NCBI GenBank assembly: GCA_947304115.1
Contig: CAMZAE010000012.1
Span: forward strand, 1-51,564
Reading direction: 5' to 3'
DNA from: an uncultured Prevotellaceae bacterium
Lineage (GTDB): Bacteria > Bacteroidota > Bacteroidia > Bacteroidales > Bacteroidaceae
Length of the DNA: 51,564 bases
Shown: positions 39,532 through 48,848 of the stretch, piece by piece
Position numbering within the stretch: position 1 is the first letter of the stretch
Layout of the letters: every line of letters starts with the position of its first letter
The notes under the pieces: model-generated
Told to the model about the DNA's origin: nothing
Databases searched by the model: none
Seen by the model: only the letters and a program-made list of their open reading frames with translations
Position numbers and translations under genes: made by a program

Positions 39532-40623
39532 ATGAAGAGTGAAGGGTGTTTTATTTTGGGAATTGAAAGCAGTTGCGACGATACTTCTTCGGCGGTGTTG
39601 CGGGATGGCATTCTGCTGAGCAACGTGACGGCCAGCCAGGCAGTACATGAGGCATACGGCGGCGTGGTGCCGGAATTGGCAAGCCGTGCCCATCAGCAGA
39701 ACATCGTGCCAGTGGTGGATGCTGCCTTGAAGCAGGCGGGTATTGAACGTGAACAACTCAGTGCCATCGCCTTTACACGAGGTCCTGGGCTGATGGGTTC
39801 ATTGCTTGTTGGTGTGTCCTTCGCAAAGGGGCTTGCAGCCTCGCTGGGTATTCCCATGATAGATGTGAACCATCTTCACGGACATGTGCTGGCGCATTTT
39901 ATTAAAGAGGAGCAAGGGGCAGGGGGCAAGGTGCAAGAGAATGCCATGCAGGAGAGCGGCAAACCTCTTGCCCCCTGCTCCTTGCCCCCTGTCCCTCAAT
40001 TCCCCTTCCTTTGCCTGCTGGTGAGTGGGGGCAACAGTCAGATAATCCTTGTCAAGAGCTATAAGGAAATGGAGATAATCGGACAGACCATTGACGATGC
40101 GGCAGGCGAGGCCATCGACAAGTGCTCCAAGGTCATGGGTCTTGGCTATCCAGGCGGACCAATCATCGACAAACTGGCGCGGCAGGGCAATCCTGATGCT
40201 TTTACCTTTTCCAAGCCCAACATCCCTGGCTACGACTACAGTTTCAGCGGCCTCAAGACAAGTTTCCTTTATAAATTGAGAGATTGGATGAAGGACGATG
40301 CTGACTTCATTGAGCATCACAAAGAAGACCTTGCCGCCTCGTTGGAGAAGACCATTGTCGATATCCTGATGAAGAAGCTGCGTCTTGCCGCCAAGGACTT
40401 GAAGATAAAGCAAGTGGCCGTGGCTGGCGGTGTATCGGCCAACACAGGGTTAAGGAATGCTTTCCACGACTATGCTAAACGTTATGGCTGGAAAGTGTTC
40501 ATCCCCCGCTTCAGCTACACTACAGATAATGCTGCCATGATAGCTATCGCCGGCTATTTCAAGTACCTTGACAAGGACTTCTGCCCTATGTCGGCCCCTG
40601 CTTATAGCCGTGTTGCAACCTGA
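39532..40623 (+). CDS. tsaD: tRNA N6-threonylcarbamoyladenosine transferase, with an internal insertion
   Basis: TsaD is the catalytic subunit for t6A37 formation on ANN-decoding tRNAs. The product has 363 residues. The N-terminal ASKHA motif is GIESSCDDTS; the iron ligands lie in VNHLHGHVLAHF; other motifs are CLLVSGGNSQI, DDAAGEAIDK, GYPGGP, and AVAGGVSANTGLR. Between HFIKE and FPFLCLLVSGG there is an extra stretch of about 28 residues (126-153, rich in G, Q, P, C) absent from usual TsaD, encoded by an imperfect inverted repeat. It is in frame and the rest is intact, so the protein is probably functional. Confidence 0.95.
   Translation: MKSEGCFILGIESSCDDTSSAVLRDGILLSNVTASQAVHEAYGGVVPELASRAHQQNIVPVVDAALKQAGIEREQLSAIAFTRGPGLMGSLLVGVSFAKGLAASLGIPMIDVNHLHGHVLAHFIKEEQGAGGKVQENAMQESGKPLAPCSLPPVPQFPFLCLLVSGGNSQIILVKSYKEMEIIGQTIDDAAGEAIDKCSKVMGLGYPGGPIIDKLARQGNPDAFTFSKPNIPGYDYSFSGLKTSFLYKLRDWMKDDADFIEHHKEDLAASLEKTIVDILMKKLRLAAKDLKIKQVAVAGGVSANTGLRNAFHDYAKRYGWKVFIPRFSYTTDNAAMIAIAGYFKYLDKDFCPMSAPAYSRVAT
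39911..39986. repeat. Inverted-repeat insertion inside tsaD
   Basis: The 20-bp arm at 39911-39930 (AGCAAGGGGCAGGGGGCAAG) and its inverted counterpart at 39967-39986 match at 18 of 20 positions around a 36-bp loop. It is in frame, adding a G/P-rich loop to TsaD. Base composition and words differ from the surrounding gene. Confidence 0.8.
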
Positions 40624-40626
40624 AAC

Positions 40627-43600
40627 ATTAAAAACGAGTCATCTATCCAAGCACTAAAGTACATATTCCGCTTCCTTGTTGGCTTGTTTGCAGCCATCTA
40701 TTTGGGCTTGTGTCTGCTGACTACATTCCCGGCTTTTCAACGCATGGGAGCAAAAGTCGCATCACAACTTTTAGAGAGAAAGACAGGCAGTAAGGTCATC
40801 ATTGAAAGTTTGCGGCTGAACATGTTTGGACGCATTAGTCTGGACAATGTGAAGGTCTATGACAAACGTGACACGTTGTTGCTGCAAGCTTCGCGAATAG
40901 CAGCAAGTGTCAATTTGGTACCGCTCGTAGAGAGGAAGATACGCATTTCTGGCGTACAACTTATCGGAGCGAAAGCAAAGCTCTATAAGGACGGTGACAA
41001 TCCTTCCAATTTTCAGTTTCTGGTGGATGCTTTTTCGTCGAAAGATACGACATCGTCTTCTCTTGACCTTGCCATTGGCGCCCTTGTCGTCCGACGCGGG
41101 GAGATAAGTTTCGACTTCCTTGACAAGCCTCGTTCTTCCACAGGATTTGATTACAACCATGTGAGTCTTAAAGACCTTAGTCTGACGGCGAGAGTGCTTT
41201 TTAGGAAGTCGGATACACTTGCCTTGGACCTCCGAAATCTATCTTTCGTAGAGCAAAGTGGACTCCATCTCAAGCACTTCTCTCTTGAAGCCGAGGCAGG
41301 AAAGCGCGGTGCCACCATTAGGGACTTTCTTTTTGAACTGCCGCACACAAGTCTAAACACCTCCTTAATCCAAGCCTTCGCACAAGAAGATTGGTCCAGA
41401 TGTACAGGGTATTGTCCCATGTTCAATGCCCGGATTTGTCCTTCCGATTTGGCATGTCTCTCACCAATGCTTGTGAACTTTACCGATGTTGTCAATCTGA
41501 CGGCAGAGGCTCACCTGTCGAAAGATATCCTGCGGCTCACCAATCTGTCTGTCGGCGATGATGGCAACAATCTCTCCCTGCGCAGTGACATTACGATACA
41601 GAACATCCGGAACGATTTCTCGTTTTTTGCCGACGTAAAAGAACTGCGTACTGGCTCTTCCCTATCAAACTTCTTGGCACAGAACCTGCAAGGACAGGCA
41701 CGCGAAATCAGTCCTGTCTTCAGTCGGATGGGGAGCACGAAATCGTCAGGCACGATTGCCTGCCAGAACAGAGTCCTGCGTACAAATGTTTTGACGGAAA
41801 GCGAGCAGGGAATCTTTTCTCTGAATGCCACTTTGCACAACATGCAAGACCTTGAGGCGGAGGTTACGGCAAAGGATGTCAAGTTAGGTAATCTCTTAGA
41901 CCTTTCCGGAAAGGGGAGAGGAACAACATTGTCGCTCGAAACAAACGTCACGGGCTGTTTGCCAGGAAACGGAAGACAGGCAAATCTCGCTATTTCGGGT
42001 GTTTTGAGCAACCTCCTATACAATGGGTACGAACATCGCAACATACCATTTATTGTTGACATGAATGGCGACGCGCTCAGTGGCGAAGTGACGATGGACG
42101 AACCTAATGGCTGGGCGAAGATAAACCTGCGAACAGCGACGCAGTGGGGAAGGCGTTCTTTGTTCTGTGAAGCACAATTGAAAGACTTCGCTCCCCACAA
42201 TATGAACCTTACGAACCACTGCATGGGCGAGCGATTCTCTTTGAGTGCCAGTGCAGAATTCACAGATATTAATCTCGACAATTTGCAAGGCAGTTTCCGA
42301 CTTACTGACGTGAAGTCTGTGTCTGCTGACAAAGAAACACTCAAGATAGGCGATGTTGATTTTAATAGTAGCGTGACCGAGACGGGGCAACATTTGTTCA
42401 TGCAGAGCGATTTCCTTAATGTCAGGGCTGACGGCACTATTTGTTGGCAAACCTTGCCTGCCTCGTTCATTAAACTCGCACAGCAGCATCTTCCAGGTCT
42501 TTTCCTGATGGGCAGCAGGCAATCACAGCCTTCTGGCAATAACTTCCGTTTCTTCGTTGAGGCTCAAGATACGCTTGTGGCAAGAAGGCTGTTCGACTCC
42601 AGTTTCCGACTTCCAGAGAAAAGCAGGTTGGAAGGAACTATAAGTGATGCCATTGGGCAGATTGCATTACAACTGAACATCCCCCGACTGCAAATTGCTG
42701 GGCAACAGTTGCAGAACATTATTTGTAAGGCAGAAGGAGGCACAGCACCCTTGCAGGCAAGTTTGCAATGCGAGCGTGTTTTTGGGAGTAAACCTGTGGA
42801 ACTCAGCCTCGATGCTTACGCTACCAACGACAAAGTGGCGTCCAGCTTCCGATGGGACAACAAGCGTGGAGTCTCACATGCGGGTGAAGTAAACCTTAAA
42901 GGAGTCATACGTCGCAACCATGCTAATCAAATGGTCGTTGATGTTGGGATGAACGAGTCACGCCTCGTTGTTGGAGATTCGACGTGGCACATTAAACCAG
43001 CCACCATCACTTACCACGACAAGGTTATCGATGTGGAGAACTTTTCCCTTAGCCAAGCGGAGAAACACATCAACATCGGCGGGCGCATCTCCAGTCTTGC
43101 CTCAGACACACTAAAAGCCGAACTGCAGGAGATAGATATCTCTTATATCATGGATCTTATCAACTTCCATAAGGTTGATTTCGACGGCTTGGCAACGGGC
43201 TGCATCTATGCCACGTCTCTCATGGCGAAACCTTATGCAGATGCTTTCCTCCAGGTGAAAAACTTTACCTTCAATGCAGCAGACCTCGGCAATATGGACC
43301 TCTATGCCAATTGGGGCAGACAGGAAAGAGCCATCTCGCTCAATGCAAATATCAGCGGTCCGTTGCCTCAGCACAGGACCAGATTACAGGGCACCATCAT
43401 CCCAGGAAGAGGGAAAGAAGATGGTCTGAATCTGAACATACATACAAGCTATTTCGACCTTTCCTTCCTGAATAAATTCACAAAAGACATTTTCCGCGAC
43501 CTCCAGGGACGTGCTTCGGGCTGGACTCGCGTCTTTGGTCCCTTCAAGGAGGTTAACCTTGAGGGTGATATGTTTATCAACGAGATGAAGATGCACGTTC

Positions 43601-45075
43601 TGGCTTTGGGGACGGATTACCATCTTGCCGGTGACAGTGTCTCCCTGCGTCCCGACAATATATGGCTGCGTGGGGCACACGTTTATGATCATCTGGGAAT
43701 GCCTGGTATGAACGAGCACAGTGCAGTCATCAATGCCCACCTGATGCATGATGCACTCAAGAGCTTGAGTTATGATATCAACATCGACGCATACAATTTG
43801 CTTGGATATTATTTCCCGCACCAAGGTGGTCAGAACTTTTTTGGAACGGCTTACGCCGATGCCCAAGTACATCTCAATGGCGAACCCGGCGTTGTGAACA
43901 TTGACATCGCTGCAACACCTATGCCGGGAACTACATTTGTATATAATGCTGCTTCGCCCGAAAGAATCTCTGAAACAGAGTTCGTGACCTACGTGAAGAG
44001 AGGAGAAGAAGACAAAGCAAAAGGTGGCAGTGATATTTCTACAGCCGACGAACTTGAATCCGACACCTCGCTGCCTTCCGCTTCCGACCTTCGTATCAAC
44101 TTTGATATTTATGCCAACCCCAATGCACAGATCCGCATCCTTTTGGACCCCACAATGGGCGACAACCTCTTCCTCTATGGAAACGGACACCTTCGTGCCA
44201 ACTACTATAACAAGGGCCGTTTCCAACTGTTTGGAACCTATCGAGTCAGCGAAGGGAACTACAACATGTCTATTCGTGATGTAATTCGCAAGGAATTTAG
44301 CTTCCTGCCAGACGGAACCGTCGTTTTTGGCGGAGATGCTATGCAGGCAGCACTCAACTTGAAGGCAAAGCACACGGTGCCCAATGTCTCGCTCGATGAC
44401 CTCTCGACCACAGGACTTGGCCTCTCCAACACGCGCGTTGACTGCATTATGAACATCGGTGGTATAGCAAGGGAACCCGTCATCAGTTTCGACTTTGATA
44501 TCCCCAATGCCAACGAGGATGAAAAACAGATGATTCGTTCAATGTTAAGCAGCGAAGAGGAACGTGACATGCAAGCTATCTACCTCTTGGGCGTTGGCAG
44601 ATTCTATACCTATGGCACCATGGTTGATACTAGGCAGACAAAGGGAGGCATGGCGGTGAATTCCGTATTGAGCAGCCTGCTCAGTTCCCGCTTCAATCAA
44701 ATCATGTCGCAGGCTCTTGGGGGAAGCAACTGGTCGTTTGGTACCAACCTTCGAACAGGTGAGGAAGGTTGGGAGCACATGGATGTCGAGGGGTCGTTAA
44801 GTGGTAAGATGTTGTCGGGGCGTCTCATCTTCAACGGCAATTTTGGCTATCGAGAGAACAAGTACAGGATGAATGGCAACAATTTCATCGGAGATTTCGA
44901 CCTCCAGTACCGGTTCTCGCCTCGCAGCCCCTTTTCACTGAAAGTCTATAACCAAACCAACGACCGCTATTTCACTCAGTCTTCGCTCACCACTCAAGGC
45001 ATCGGTATCAAGTTCCAGCGTGATTTCAACCGTTTTCAGGAAATTTTCCTTCGTTCAAAGAAAAAGGAAAAGTAG
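40627..45075 (+). CDS. TamB-like translocation/assembly module protein
   Basis: The product has about 1482 residues if translation begins at ATT 40627, or 1463 from TTG 40684. No ATG or GTG occurs between the tsaD stop and the signal anchor; ATT gives MKNESSIQALKYIFRF ahead of the membrane helix (LVGLFAAIYLGLCLLTTF), the more natural N terminus. The rest is a long beta-rich, AsmA/TamB-type groove of repeated strands, with the C-terminal TamB (DUF490) domain at about 1110-1463 (INFDIYANPNAQIRILLDP, YNMSIRDVIRKEFSFLPDGT, a late LSSLLSSRFNQ). Such proteins bridge inner and outer membranes for lipid or outer-membrane-protein transport. The reading frame is the same as tsaD. Confidence 0.85.
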   Translation: MKNESSIQALKYIFRFLVGLFAAIYLGLCLLTTFPAFQRMGAKVASQLLERKTGSKVIIESLRLNMFGRISLDNVKVYDKRDTLLLQASRIAASVNLVPLVERKIRISGVQLIGAKAKLYKDGDNPSNFQFLVDAFSSKDTTSSSLDLAIGALVVRRGEISFDFLDKPRSSTGFDYNHVSLKDLSLTARVLFRKSDTLALDLRNLSFVEQSGLHLKHFSLEAEAGKRGATIRDFLFELPHTSLNTSLIQAFAQEDWSRCTGYCPMFNARICPSDLACLSPMLVNFTDVVNLTAEAHLSKDILRLTNLSVGDDGNNLSLRSDITIQNIRNDFSFFADVKELRTGSSLSNFLAQNLQGQAREISPVFSRMGSTKSSGTIACQNRVLRTNVLTESEQGIFSLNATLHNMQDLEAEVTAKDVKLGNLLDLSGKGRGTTLSLETNVTGCLPGNGRQANLAISGVLSNLLYNGYEHRNIPFIVDMNGDALSGEVTMDEPNGWAKINLRTATQWGRRSLFCEAQLKDFAPHNMNLTNHCMGERFSLSASAEFTDINLDNLQGSFRLTDVKSVSADKETLKIGDVDFNSSVTETGQHLFMQSDFLNVRADGTICWQTLPASFIKLAQQHLPGLFLMGSRQSQPSGNNFRFFVEAQDTLVARRLFDSSFRLPEKSRLEGTISDAIGQIALQLNIPRLQIAGQQLQNIICKAEGGTAPLQASLQCERVFGSKPVELSLDAYATNDKVASSFRWDNKRGVSHAGEVNLKGVIRRNHANQMVVDVGMNESRLVVGDSTWHIKPATITYHDKVIDVENFSLSQAEKHINIGGRISSLASDTLKAELQEIDISYIMDLINFHKVDFDGLATGCIYATSLMAKPYADAFLQVKNFTFNAADLGNMDLYANWGRQERAISLNANISGPLPQHRTRLQGTIIPGRGKEDGLNLNIHTSYFDLSFLNKFTKDIFRDLQGRASGWTRVFGPFKEVNLEGDMFINEMKMHVLALGTDYHLAGDSVSLRPDNIWLRGAHVYDHLGMPGMNEHSAVINAHLMHDALKSLSYDINIDAYNLLGYYFPHQGGQNFFGTAYADAQVHLNGEPGVVNIDIAATPMPGTTFVYNAASPERISETEFVTYVKRGEEDKAKGGSDISTADELESDTSLPSASDLRINFDIYANPNAQIRILLDPTMGDNLFLYGNGHLRANYYNKGRFQLFGTYRVSEGNYNMSIRDVIRKEFSFLPDGTVVFGGDAMQAALNLKAKHTVPNVSLDDLSTTGLGLSNTRVDCIMNIGGIAREPVISFDFDIPNANEDEKQMIRSMLSSEEERDMQAIYLLGVGRFYTYGTMVDTRQTKGGMAVNSVLSSLLSSRFNQIMSQALGGSNWSFGTNLRTGEEGWEHMDVEGSLSGKMLSGRLIFNGNFGYRENKYRMNGNNFIGDFDLQYRFSPRSPFSLKVYNQTNDRYFTQSSLTTQGIGIKFQRDFNRFQEIFLRSKKKEK

Positions 45076-45202
45076 AAGTGTTGGACAGGAAGTCCCGCCA
45101 AGGATTTTTTTCCTGCATGACGAGTCCGCTCAGGATTTCCAATAAGAGGGATAAAAAACAAAAAATAATGATAGAAAAAATCGATGAGTAACAAACTTTT
45201 TG

Positions 45203-45210
45203 TACCTTTG
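45203..45210 (+). promoter_or_regulatory. -7 element upstream of the GNAT gene
   Basis: TACCTTTG matches TAnnTTTG. It leaves a leader of about 110 nt before ATG 45330. The rest of the 254-bp gap after the TamB-like gene is AT-rich; no terminator I would trust is visible. Confidence 0.65.
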
Positions 45211-45329
45211 CAGTGCATAACAAGAGTGATATGCCTTTCGTCTTTTGAATACTTTAGGCATTAACAATATTTGAAGTCGCAGAAGAGATATAATTTAGAA
45301 AAAAACAGGAATACCGGAAAGCACGTGTT

Positions 45330-45761
45330 ATGACGATAGAAGAACTGTTTTCAATTTCTGATGAGCAGGTGAAAGAAATCGAGGCTTTGATGAAAGAACT
45401 GAACTTTGAGTTGTCTGTGGATGCCGCCATGCTGAGGCGTTTGGCGGAATCGTCGTCGTCGCATTTGTTTGTTATGAAAGAAGAGGATGGAAGGATTATC
45501 GGAACGGCTACATTGTGCGTATTCGACTCCCCGACGGGGAGGAAAGCCCATGTGGAGGATGTTGTGGTATTGTCTTCTTATCGTGGGCAGGGCTTAGGCC
45601 GTATGCTAATGGGGTATTTGATAAGCTATGCAAGAAGGGAACTGGTGAAGGTTGATATATATCTTACGTCCAGGCCAGTCAGAGTTGCGGCTAATAGGAT
45701 GTATAAGACACTCGGATTCCTGCAAAAGGAGACAAATGTGTATAAGATGACAATTAGATAA
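45330..45761 (+). CDS. GNAT-family N-acetyltransferase
   Basis: The product has 143 residues. The acetyl-CoA site is visible in VEDVVVLSSYRGQGLGRMLMGYLI (the RGQGLG pyrophosphate loop), followed by the usual terminal strands (VDIYLTSRPVRVAANRMYKTLGF). The N-terminal acceptor part (ISDEQVKEIEALMKELNFE) gives no substrate clue. It shares a stop/start (TAATG) with the cupin gene downstream, so they are coupled. Confidence 0.88.
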   Translation: MTIEELFSISDEQVKEIEALMKELNFELSVDAAMLRRLAESSSSHLFVMKEEDGRIIGTATLCVFDSPTGRKAHVEDVVVLSSYRGQGLGRMLMGYLISYARRELVKVDIYLTSRPVRVAANRMYKTLGFLQKETNVYKMTIR

Positions 45762-46165
45762 TGAATATCGTAATTGACAAAAACGTATTAGACGATTTGA
45801 CAGAACAGGCGAAATCATCGCCTCGTCTGAGAATGAATTTGGATCTGCGGAACACTCCAGAGGACAAATCCCAGCGTATGCTGAATGCGATTGAGCCAAA
45901 TAGTGTTGTGCCCATCCACAGGCATCAGAAGACGAGCGAGACGGTGGTGTGTCTTCGCGGAAGATTGGTGTGGGAGTTCTATGATGGATTGGAGAAAAAA
46001 TGTACAGAGGCTATAGAGCTTACGCCTAATTGCCCTATCGTGGCATTGAATGTGCCTGCCGGACGGTGGCATACGGTGAGAGCTATTGAGAGTGGTTCTG
46101 TGGTTCTTGAAATGAAAGATGGGCCATACGAACCACAAGGGACTGAAGATATCCTGAGTTTATGA
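45761..46165 (+). CDS. WbuC-like cupin-fold metalloprotein
   Basis: The product has 134 residues. The WbuC pattern is clear: R.R.NLD-R-TPEDKSQRMLNAIEP, VPIHRHQKTSETVVCLRG with two metal-binding His and a Glu, and a second cupin motif PAGRWHTVRAIESGSVVLEMKDGPY. WbuC proteins occur with polysaccharide or nucleotide-sugar genes and have no settled activity. Coupled to the GNAT gene, it may form a two-protein small-molecule or sugar modifying unit; this is inference. Confidence 0.85.
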   Translation: MNIVIDKNVLDDLTEQAKSSPRLRMNLDLRNTPEDKSQRMLNAIEPNSVVPIHRHQKTSETVVCLRGRLVWEFYDGLEKKCTEAIELTPNCPIVALNVPAGRWHTVRAIESGSVVLEMKDGPYEPQGTEDILSL

Positions 46166-46203
46166 CTTATGCTAACTTAACACACGGAAATTGAGATTTA
46201 TAT

Positions 46204-47106
46204 ATGGAAAGGGCAATTGTTTGTGCAATTTTTGGTAACACATATCAGCCTAAGAAATGCGAGGCTGTTCAGAAGCTCTTCGATGCATTGACAGCCTTAG
46301 GCATTGTCCCTGTCATTGACCGTCCGTTCTTCGATTACCTGAAGAACGAAATGCGCATCACCATCCCTCATCACGAACTTATCACAAACGATGACTTTGA
46401 GGCAGACTTCGCAGTCAGCATGGGCGGTGACGGCACTTTTCTCACGACGGCCATGAGAGTAGGGAAGAAACAAATCCCCATCCTTGGCATCAATACGGGG
46501 CGATTGGGATTCCTTGCCGACTTCTCCCTTGATATTATCGTGCAAACCTTGAATAACTTTCGGAATGGCAAGTTGCGTCAAGAGCAATGTAATGTGCTTC
46601 AAGTGGAATGCTCTGAAGGGACAATGCAGGGCTACCCCTTTGCCTTGAACGAGGTGGCGGTGCTCAAGCGTGACAACAGCAGTATGATAAGCATTCGTGT
46701 TGACGTTAATGGCGAATACCTTACGACCTATCAGGCCGACGGACTCGTCATCAACACACCTACGGGCAGCACAGCATACGCGCTCAGTGTGGGCGGTCCT
46801 GTGATGCTACCTGGCAGTCAAATCATTGGTCTTGTTCCTGTGGCCCCGCACGGACTTACGGTAAGGCCACTGACCTTGCCCGATAACTTGGAGATAACGC
46901 TCACTGTAGAGAGCCGCAGCCATAATTTCCTTGTGGCAATCGATGGAAGGAGCGAGTCGTGCCAAGATTCGACGAAGCTCATCATTCGCAAGGCATCCCA
47001 TCAGGTTGTTGTTTTGAAACGCCCTGACACAACCTTCCTGCATACCCTACGCAGCAAACTCCTTTGGGGGAGCGATGCGAGAACGAGCCAATTGAAGAAC
47101 GAATAA
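46204..47106 (+). CDS. nadK: NAD kinase
   Basis: NAD kinase phosphorylates NAD to NADP with ATP or polyphosphate. It is 300 residues, normal length. The GGDGT nucleotide-binding motif is at about residue 74 (SMGGDGTFLTTA), then GINTGRLGFLAD, the NE/D motif LNEVAVLKRD, and the glycine-rich TPTGSTAYALSVGGP. It is cytosolic. It lies 38 bp after the cupin gene on the same strand. Confidence 0.96.
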   Translation: MERAIVCAIFGNTYQPKKCEAVQKLFDALTALGIVPVIDRPFFDYLKNEMRITIPHHELITNDDFEADFAVSMGGDGTFLTTAMRVGKKQIPILGINTGRLGFLADFSLDIIVQTLNNFRNGKLRQEQCNVLQVECSEGTMQGYPFALNEVAVLKRDNSSMISIRVDVNGEYLTTYQADGLVINTPTGSTAYALSVGGPVMLPGSQIIGLVPVAPHGLTVRPLTLPDNLEITLTVESRSHNFLVAIDGRSESCQDSTKLIIRKASHQVVVLKRPDTTFLHTLRSKLLWGSDARTSQLKNE

Positions 47107-47141
47107 ATTTGGAAATCTGTTAAATCGTGTAATTGTGAATC

Positions 47142-48848
47142 GTGAAATTATCAAATCGTAAAATAATTGTGTGGCTTTGGCGGTCTTCTCGGGGATTGCG
47201 ATTACAGTCTGTGCTCAATGCGTTGATTGGCATACTGTCGGTAATCCTTGATTTTGCATTTATTTATGCCACGAAATGGACGATAGACATTGCCACTGTC
47301 CGTGCAGAAGGCAGTCTGCGCGTAGCCGCATACATGCTTATTGCCATTATGCTTGGCAAGATCGTTCTTGGCTTTTCAAGGAAATGGGTGGGTGCATTGT
47401 TGGGCGTACGTTCACAGAACATCCTCCAGCAGCGTCTCTTTGCCCATCTGCTTCAGAGCGAATGGAACGGATTGGAAGATCGCCACAGCGGAGATACCTT
47501 GAACCGAATGGAGCGGGATGTGCGCGACCTTGCTTCCTGCATTACCGAGACAGTGCCTTCCCTGCTCGAAGTGTCGTTCCGCCTGGTGGGCGCTTTCTTC
47601 TATCTTTTCCACATGGACGCACGTCTGGCTTGCCTGATTATATGTGTCGTTCCTTTCTTCCTCTTATTGAGTAAGGTATATGTGCGCAAGATGCGCACCA
47701 TCACTCGTGACATCCGTTCAACAGAAAGTCGTGTACAGAGCATCCTACAGGAGAGTATTCAGCATCGTGCCATCCTCAAGACTTTGGAGCGTACAGGGAT
47801 GATGGTAGATAAACTCATGTTGACACAAAGCCAGTTGCGCAGTCACGTCCGTCATCGTGCAGTATTCAGCAGCATGTCGGCTACGCTGCTAAGCATTGGT
47901 TTCTCAGCAGGATATCTTATTACTTTTCTCTGGGGTGTTGACAGCCTTCAGGCTGGCACCATCACCTACGGCATGATGATCTCATTCATCCAATTGGTCG
48001 GTCAGATACAAGGCCCGTTCCGCGACATGACGCGCTTTGTGCCGATTGTTATCAATACGCTGACTGCCAGCGAGCGTCTCATGGAACTTGAAGATAAACC
48101 AATCGAGGACGATTCGAATCCGATAATCTTCGAGCACGGAGCAGGTGTGCGCCTTAAGGATGTCTCTTTCCGATACAAGGAAGGTAGCCGCACCATCCTG
48201 TCAAATTTCTCATGCGACTTCCCTCAAGGCTCCACTACTGCTATCCTTGGCGAGACGGGTGCAGGAAAGACGACACTTATTCGTCTTGTCCTTGCTTTAC
48301 TTAAACCTTCAGAAGGCATGGTTGAGATGTATGATGATACGCGGACGGTGAAGGTTTCCCCTCGAACACGCAACAATCTTGTTTATGTGCCTCAAGGCAA
48401 CACGCTTTTCAGCGGCACCATTCGCGATAATCTTCTGCTCGGTAATCCGGAAGCGACGGAAGAGGACATGCGCGAGGCTTTGGAAACTGCTTGTGCGGGC
48501 TTTGTCATGGACCGCGCCGATGGGCTTGATGTCATTTGTGGTGAACTTGGAGCAGGCCTTAGTGAAGGCCAGGCACAGCGTATCGCCATTGCCAGAGCCT
48601 TGTTGCGCAAGGGTTCTGTCCTTCTGTTGGACGAGGCGACCAGCGCCCTTGACACTCAAACCGAACAGAAATTGCTCAAGAACCTCAATGAACGCGAAGC
48701 CGGGCAAACCGTCATCTGTGTCACACATCGCCCCGCTGTCATTGCATATTGTTCGCAGGTCATCGAGATGAAACGTGTTCTCGATGCATCAAAGGCAATG
48801 CCTCCTTCCTATTCCTCTTGCCTCAAGTTGGGAACGATGAGACGGTAG
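47142..48848 (+). CDS. ABC exporter (fused permease and ATPase)
   Basis: The product has 568 residues, a half-transporter of the type I exporter kind. Six membrane helices lie in about 1-300 (ALIGILSVILDFAFIYATKWTIDIA, ARLACLIICVVPFFLLLSKVYV, SIGFSAGYLITFLWGVDSLQAG). The ATPase shows Walker A GETGAGKTTL at about 369, the signature LSEGQAQRIAIARALL, Walker B VLLLDEATSAL and the H-loop VTHRP. The start is GTG 47142 inside a microrepeat spacer. Substrate unknown. The 3' end overlaps the convergent response-regulator gene by 40 bp. Confidence 0.93.
   Translation: MKLSNRKIIVWLWRSSRGLRLQSVLNALIGILSVILDFAFIYATKWTIDIATVRAEGSLRVAAYMLIAIMLGKIVLGFSRKWVGALLGVRSQNILQQRLFAHLLQSEWNGLEDRHSGDTLNRMERDVRDLASCITETVPSLLEVSFRLVGAFFYLFHMDARLACLIICVVPFFLLLSKVYVRKMRTITRDIRSTESRVQSILQESIQHRAILKTLERTGMMVDKLMLTQSQLRSHVRHRAVFSSMSATLLSIGFSAGYLITFLWGVDSLQAGTITYGMMISFIQLVGQIQGPFRDMTRFVPIVINTLTASERLMELEDKPIEDDSNPIIFEHGAGVRLKDVSFRYKEGSRTILSNFSCDFPQGSTTAILGETGAGKTTLIRLVLALLKPSEGMVEMYDDTRTVKVSPRTRNNLVYVPQGNTLFSGTIRDNLLLGNPEATEEDMREALETACAGFVMDRADGLDVICGELGAGLSEGQAQRIAIARALLRKGSVLLLDEATSALDTQTEQKLLKNLNEREAGQTVICVTHRPAVIAYCSQVIEMKRVLDASKAMPPSYSSCLKLGTMRR

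Noticed and set aside
39532..45075. Natural TsaD-TamB fusion protein
   Set aside because: The frames are the same, but a TGA separates them and both proteins are complete on their own; readthrough is possible but unsupported.
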